From NCBI GenBank assembly GCA_037142875.1, contig JBAWZV010000025.1, positions 1 through 6,685 on the forward strand: a stretch of 6,685 bases of DNA, in the 5' to 3' direction. Positions 4,445-6,685 of this stretch are shown piece by piece. The first letter of the stretch is position 1; every line of letters begins with the position of its first letter. The DNA is from PALSA-600 sp037142875 (GTDB taxonomy: Bacteria; Actinomycetota; Thermoleophilia; Gaiellales; Gaiellaceae). A program made the position numbers and the translations under genes. Under the pieces are notes generated by a model. That model made no database searches, was not told the origin of the DNA, and saw nothing but the letters and a program-made list of their open reading frames with translations.

Positions 4445-5922
4445 CGGAGCTGCCGTCCGGCATGGATGGGATGTCCGACGATGTCCTCTCGCGTCCCGGT
4501 GCCGGGCATGCAGCAATCCGCGGCGGGATCACGCGCCTCGCGGGGTACCTCGCGGGAACGGTGGTGGGGACGGTCAGCTCGATCGTGCTGCTGCGGTATC
4601 TCGGTGTCGCGACGTTCGGGCGCTACGCCACGGTCATGGCGATCGTCGGGATCGTCACGGGGCTCTCTGACCCGGGTCTCCTCATGACTGCCCAACGCGA
4701 GTACGTCGTCGAGGTCGGCGCGGAGGCGCGGGATGTCCTTGTTGCGTCGTTGATCGGGCTCCGGACAGCTCTCACCGTTCTCGTTGGCGGCGGTGCACTC
4801 GCACTCGCGGCAGCGGCCGGTTATCCGCCGATCCTCGTTGCCGGTGTCGGACTCGGGGCCGTCGGGGTGCTTGTCGCACACGTGGGAGGGGCGTTGCTCG
4901 TGCCGCCGACGGCGTCGCTGCGTTATGGGCTCGTGACGGCCGTGGGGATCGTGAGAGACGTCGCGGGAGCTGCAACCCTGCTGCTGCTCGTCGCGGTCGG
5001 TGCCGGCCTCCTCCCGTTCTTCGCGATCTCGACGATCGCCGCCATCGCATCGACCGTCGTGACGACTGCCGTCATCGGTCGGCGGTCGCTGCGCGTTCGG
5101 TTCTCATGGGCGGAGTGGAAGCCCCTGCTCGCGGCCGCGCTTCCGCTCGGGCTCTCGAGCGCGATCGCGATCCTCTATCTCAGGGCGCTTCTCGTGACGA
5201 CCTCACTCGTGACGAGCACGCACGCGACGGGGCTCTTCGCCCTGTCCGATCGGATCATCGAGGTCGTCGTCGGTGGGGTCGCAGTGATGCTTGGAGCGGC
5301 GTTCCCGATCCTCGCGCGGGCAGGAGGCGATGCCGATGACGAGCGGCTCGGATACGTGGTCCAGCAGTTGTTCAACGTGGCCGTTTTCGCGGCGGTGTTC
5401 GGCGTCCTCGTGTTCGCGATCGCCGCCAGGCCGATCGTGACCCTGCTCGGAGGATCGGAGTACGCGGACAGCGCACGTCTACTCCGCATCCAGTGCTTCG
5501 CACTGTTCGGGTCGTTCGTTGGGATGGCGTGGTTTCCGGCACTCGTGGCGCTGCGCCGGCTGAAGGCGCTCGTGTTCGTAAACGTCGCCGGCGTGTTGAC
5601 TATCGCGGTCGTCGGGGGTGTGCTGATCCCTCTCTTCGGGGTGACCGGAACCGCGGTCGCGGCAGTGCTTGGCGAGGCTGCGATTGCGGCGGCCGGCGCT
5701 ATGGCGTTCGCTCGCGCGCGGTCCGGGCAGCGCCCACAACTCGGAGCCGGCATCAAGATGATCGGAGCAGGCGCGAGCGTGTCTCTCTTCGCGTTCGTCC
5801 CTGGACTGCCGGATGCCGTGGCCGCAACGCTCGCTGCAGGCACGTTCGTCGCTCTTTCGTGGTGGAGCGGCGCGATGCCGCGCGACCCGATTGACGCCCT
5901 CCTGGCGCTCCGCCGTCGCTAG
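4441..5922 (+). CDS. Flippase-like polysaccharide transporter (Wzx/MATE-like, MOP superfamily)
   Basis: Polytopic inner-membrane protein of the MOP superfamily, whose Wzx members flip lipid-linked oligosaccharides across the membrane for surface polysaccharide synthesis. The 493 residues show about 14 hydrophobic segments: roughly 33-53, 61-80, 102-125, 130-153, 163-190, 192-212, 228-250, 268-292, 309-335, 347-369, 375-399, 402-424, 438-454 and 458-475. The first helix reads TRLAGYLAGT, then LLRYLGVATFGRYATV, the usual RxLG-x3-FGxY signature of this family, followed by a DPGL turn. Length and topology fit. Start choice: GTG 4441 has no Shine-Dalgarno but overlaps a mini-ORF stop; ATG 4462, with GGAG 12 nt upstream, would give 486 residues. 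Tandem LVTT/LVTS residues around 251-260 come from a 10-bp direct repeat. No glycosyltransferase or polymerase gene lies in the window, so the substrate is unknown. A MATE drug exporter is a less likely alternative. Confidence 0.85.
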   Translation: MTELPSGMDGMSDDVLSRPGAGHAAIRGGITRLAGYLAGTVVGTVSSIVLLRYLGVATFGRYATVMAIVGIVTGLSDPGLLMTAQREYVVEVGAEARDVLVASLIGLRTALTVLVGGGALALAAAAGYPPILVAGVGLGAVGVLVAHVGGALLVPPTASLRYGLVTAVGIVRDVAGAATLLLLVAVGAGLLPFFAISTIAAIASTVVTTAVIGRRSLRVRFSWAEWKPLLAAALPLGLSSAIAILYLRALLVTTSLVTSTHATGLFALSDRIIEVVVGGVAVMLGAAFPILARAGGDADDERLGYVVQQLFNVAVFAAVFGVLVFAIAARPIVTLLGGSEYADSARLLRIQCFALFGSFVGMAWFPALVALRRLKALVFVNVAGVLTIAVVGGVLIPLFGVTGTAVAAVLGEAAIAAAGAMAFARARSGQRPQLGAGIKMIGAGASVSLFAFVPGLPDAVAATLAAGTFVALSWWSGAMPRDPIDALLALRRR

Positions 5923-5928
5923 CGACGG
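5913..5928. terminator. Perfect 16-bp palindrome between convergent flippase and esterase genes
   Basis: CCGTCGCTAGCGACGG is a perfect palindrome covering the flippase stop (TAG 5920-5922) and most of the 7-bp gap before the esterase stop. As RNA it folds to a 6-bp GC-rich stem with a CTAG loop on both strands. No T-tract follows in either direction. By position it is a candidate bidirectional terminator of the U-tract-free type; a protein-binding site is possible too. Confidence 0.45.
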
Positions 5929-5929
5929 G

Positions 5930-6571
5930 TCAGGTCAGTCCGAGTGTCTCGGCGACCCAGTCGCGTGCCATCGCGACATGCGTGGCTTCGATCCAGTGGC
6001 CGGCGTCGGACTCGTGGTACTCGACGTCCATGCCGCTTGCCCGCAGGAGGCGGTTCGCAGCCTGGCCGTAGCCGACCTCGATGATCGGATCCTGCGATCC
6101 ATGTGCGATGAACACCCGCGTTCGCTGTCGTGGGGCGTCCGGCTGCCAGCCCTCGATGACGGGGATGAACCCCGAGAACGCGAGGATCCCGGCAGGCCCG
6201 GGCCGCCGCGGGTCAAGGCCCATGGTGTAGCTCATCACGGAGCCCATCGAGAACCCGCCGAGGATCGTCTGCTCCGGGGTGAGCCGGAGCCGATCCCAGA
6301 GCTCGTCGTGGAAGGTTGCGAGGAGCGCTGTCGCCTGATGGAAGGTCTCCGGGTCGGGATGTCCGACCCGAGGCACGACGTACCAGTGGTAGCCGGAGCC
6401 TCCCAGCGTCAGCGGTGCGCGGGGAAACACGACATGGAGCCGCTCGGCGGGGTCGAGCTGATCGGCGAGCGCGAAGAGGTCGTTCTCGTCGGCGCCGCGC
6501 CCATGGTGAAGAACGAGCAGCCCCTCGGGCACATCCGCGGCCGGGCGCTCGCGGTAGATGAGCGCGGACAT
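5930..6571 (-). CDS. Serine esterase, phospholipase/carboxylesterase family (alpha/beta hydrolase)
   Basis: A single-domain alpha/beta hydrolase of the Abhydrolase_2/COG0400 predicted-esterase group, expected to cleave short-chain carboxylic esters or lysophospholipids in the cytoplasm. The 213 residues fit the family length. LLVLHHGRGADENDL (18-32) forms the oxyanion-hole region, GFSMG (106-110) holds the nucleophile S108, HGSQDPII (157-164) holds D161, and GHW (191-193) holds H192, so the triad is complete. There is no signal peptide or membrane segment. I chose the ATG at 6571 because it has GGAG 8 nt upstream and gives the standard family N-terminus (LIYRERPA then GLLVLHHGRG). An in-frame ATG at 6646 would add 25 Arg/Pro-rich residues with no ribosome site and no family counterpart. 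It converges on the flippase, 7 bp away, with no evident functional link. The natural substrate is unknown. Confidence 0.92.
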   Translation of the reverse strand: MSALIYRERPAADVPEGLLVLHHGRGADENDLFALADQLDPAERLHVVFPRAPLTLGGSGYHWYVVPRVGHPDPETFHQATALLATFHDELWDRLRLTPEQTILGGFSMGSVMSYTMGLDPRRPGPAGILAFSGFIPVIEGWQPDAPRQRTRVFIAHGSQDPIIEVGYGQAANRLLRASGMDVEYHESDAGHWIEATHVAMARDWVAETLGLT

Positions 6572-6579
6572 GCCTAGCG

Positions 6580-6583
6580 CTCC
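6580..6583 (-). promoter_or_regulatory. Shine-Dalgarno that decides the esterase start
   Basis: GGAG on the minus strand, 8 nt before the ATG at 6571. This spacing is near ideal and favours 6571 over the longer in-frame start at 6646, which has no comparable site. Confidence 0.6.
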
Positions 6584-6644
6584 ACGAGGTGGGCGGGGCT
6601 GCGAGGAGTCGGGGCGGCGCTTGCCATACTCGAGGTCGAGCTTC

Positions 6645-6685
6645 ATGCCGCTTTGCTGGCTCGGCGAATCCGGTGAGCCTGCGAC
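6645..6685 (+). CDS. Possible start of a divergent gene, cut by the right edge
   Basis: An ATG at 6645 opens a plus-strand frame that stays open for 13 codons (MPLCWLGESGEPA) to the window end. GAGGT lies 8 nt upstream as a fair Shine-Dalgarno, and TGCCATACT (6622-6630) resembles an extended -10 box about 14 nt before the ATG. With the esterase starting at 6571, this would leave a normal 73-bp divergent gap. Too little is visible to name a product, and it could be chance. Confidence 0.22.
   Translation, partial: MPLCWLGESGEPA

Noticed and set aside
3216..4532. Minus-strand open frame of 438 codons opposite the desaturase
   Set aside because: The desaturase frame carries all three His boxes. 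The antisense product is His/Arg/Glu-rich low complexity, another high-GC shadow.
5191..5215. Direct repeat CTCGTGACGA (two copies, 15-bp period) as a mobile-element or attachment trace
   Set aside because: It lies inside a continuous membrane segment of the flippase and encodes a similar LVTT/LVTS pair; local coding repetition is enough.
5813..6577. Plus-strand open frame of 254 codons across the flippase end and opposite the esterase
   Set aside because: It overlaps the flippase in another frame and is antisense to an esterase with a full Ser-Asp-His triad.

Overview
The window is high-GC DNA (roughly two thirds G+C by eye), densely packed, with six substantial protein genes and one small one. 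It looks like an actinobacterial chromosome. The phosphofructokinase has the GGEDT/PKTIDND signature known from actinomycete pyrophosphate-type enzymes. The DEAD-box helicase, the MarR regulator and the flippase also read as actinobacterial, possibly from the Solirubrobacterales/Thermoleophilia side. The lineage is an inference from protein style, not from a marker gene. No tRNA, rRNA, CRISPR array, transposase, integrase or phage gene is visible, so this looks like ordinary chromosome rather than a mobile island.

Layout, left to right: the 3' part of a MarR-family regulator (+, cut by the left edge) converges on a phosphofructokinase (-). Next is a DEAD-box RNA helicase (-), transcribed towards the phosphofructokinase. 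A divergent intergenic region of about 185 bp follows (2782-2967). It feeds the helicase on one side and, on the other, a 61-residue zinc-ribbon-like protein followed by a membrane fatty acid desaturase (+). A 112-bp gap leads into a Wzx/MATE-like flippase with about 14 membrane segments (+). The flippase converges on a small serine esterase of the phospholipase/carboxylesterase family (-). Another gene may start divergently at the extreme right edge.

The genes do not form one obvious pathway. The most suggestive grouping is the divergent helicase and desaturase pair. RNA helicases and lipid desaturases are two classic cold-acclimation functions, and here they share one intergenic region. The helicase mRNA also appears to have a leader of roughly 100 nt with a Shine-Dalgarno site in a hairpin loop and an upstream anti-Shine-Dalgarno-like stretch, which could be a translation switch.

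Other points: the phosphofructokinase active site predicts pyrophosphate rather than ATP as donor. Several genes look leaderless, with a -10-like box 6-8 nt before the start codon. Dyad symmetries without a T-tract sit on or next to the stop codons at most gene ends. Two tiny overlapping ORFs lead by ATGA and GTGA overlaps into the flippase start. I found no clear previously undescribed multi-gene system; the most testable novelties are the helicase leader and the small zinc-ribbon partner of the desaturase.
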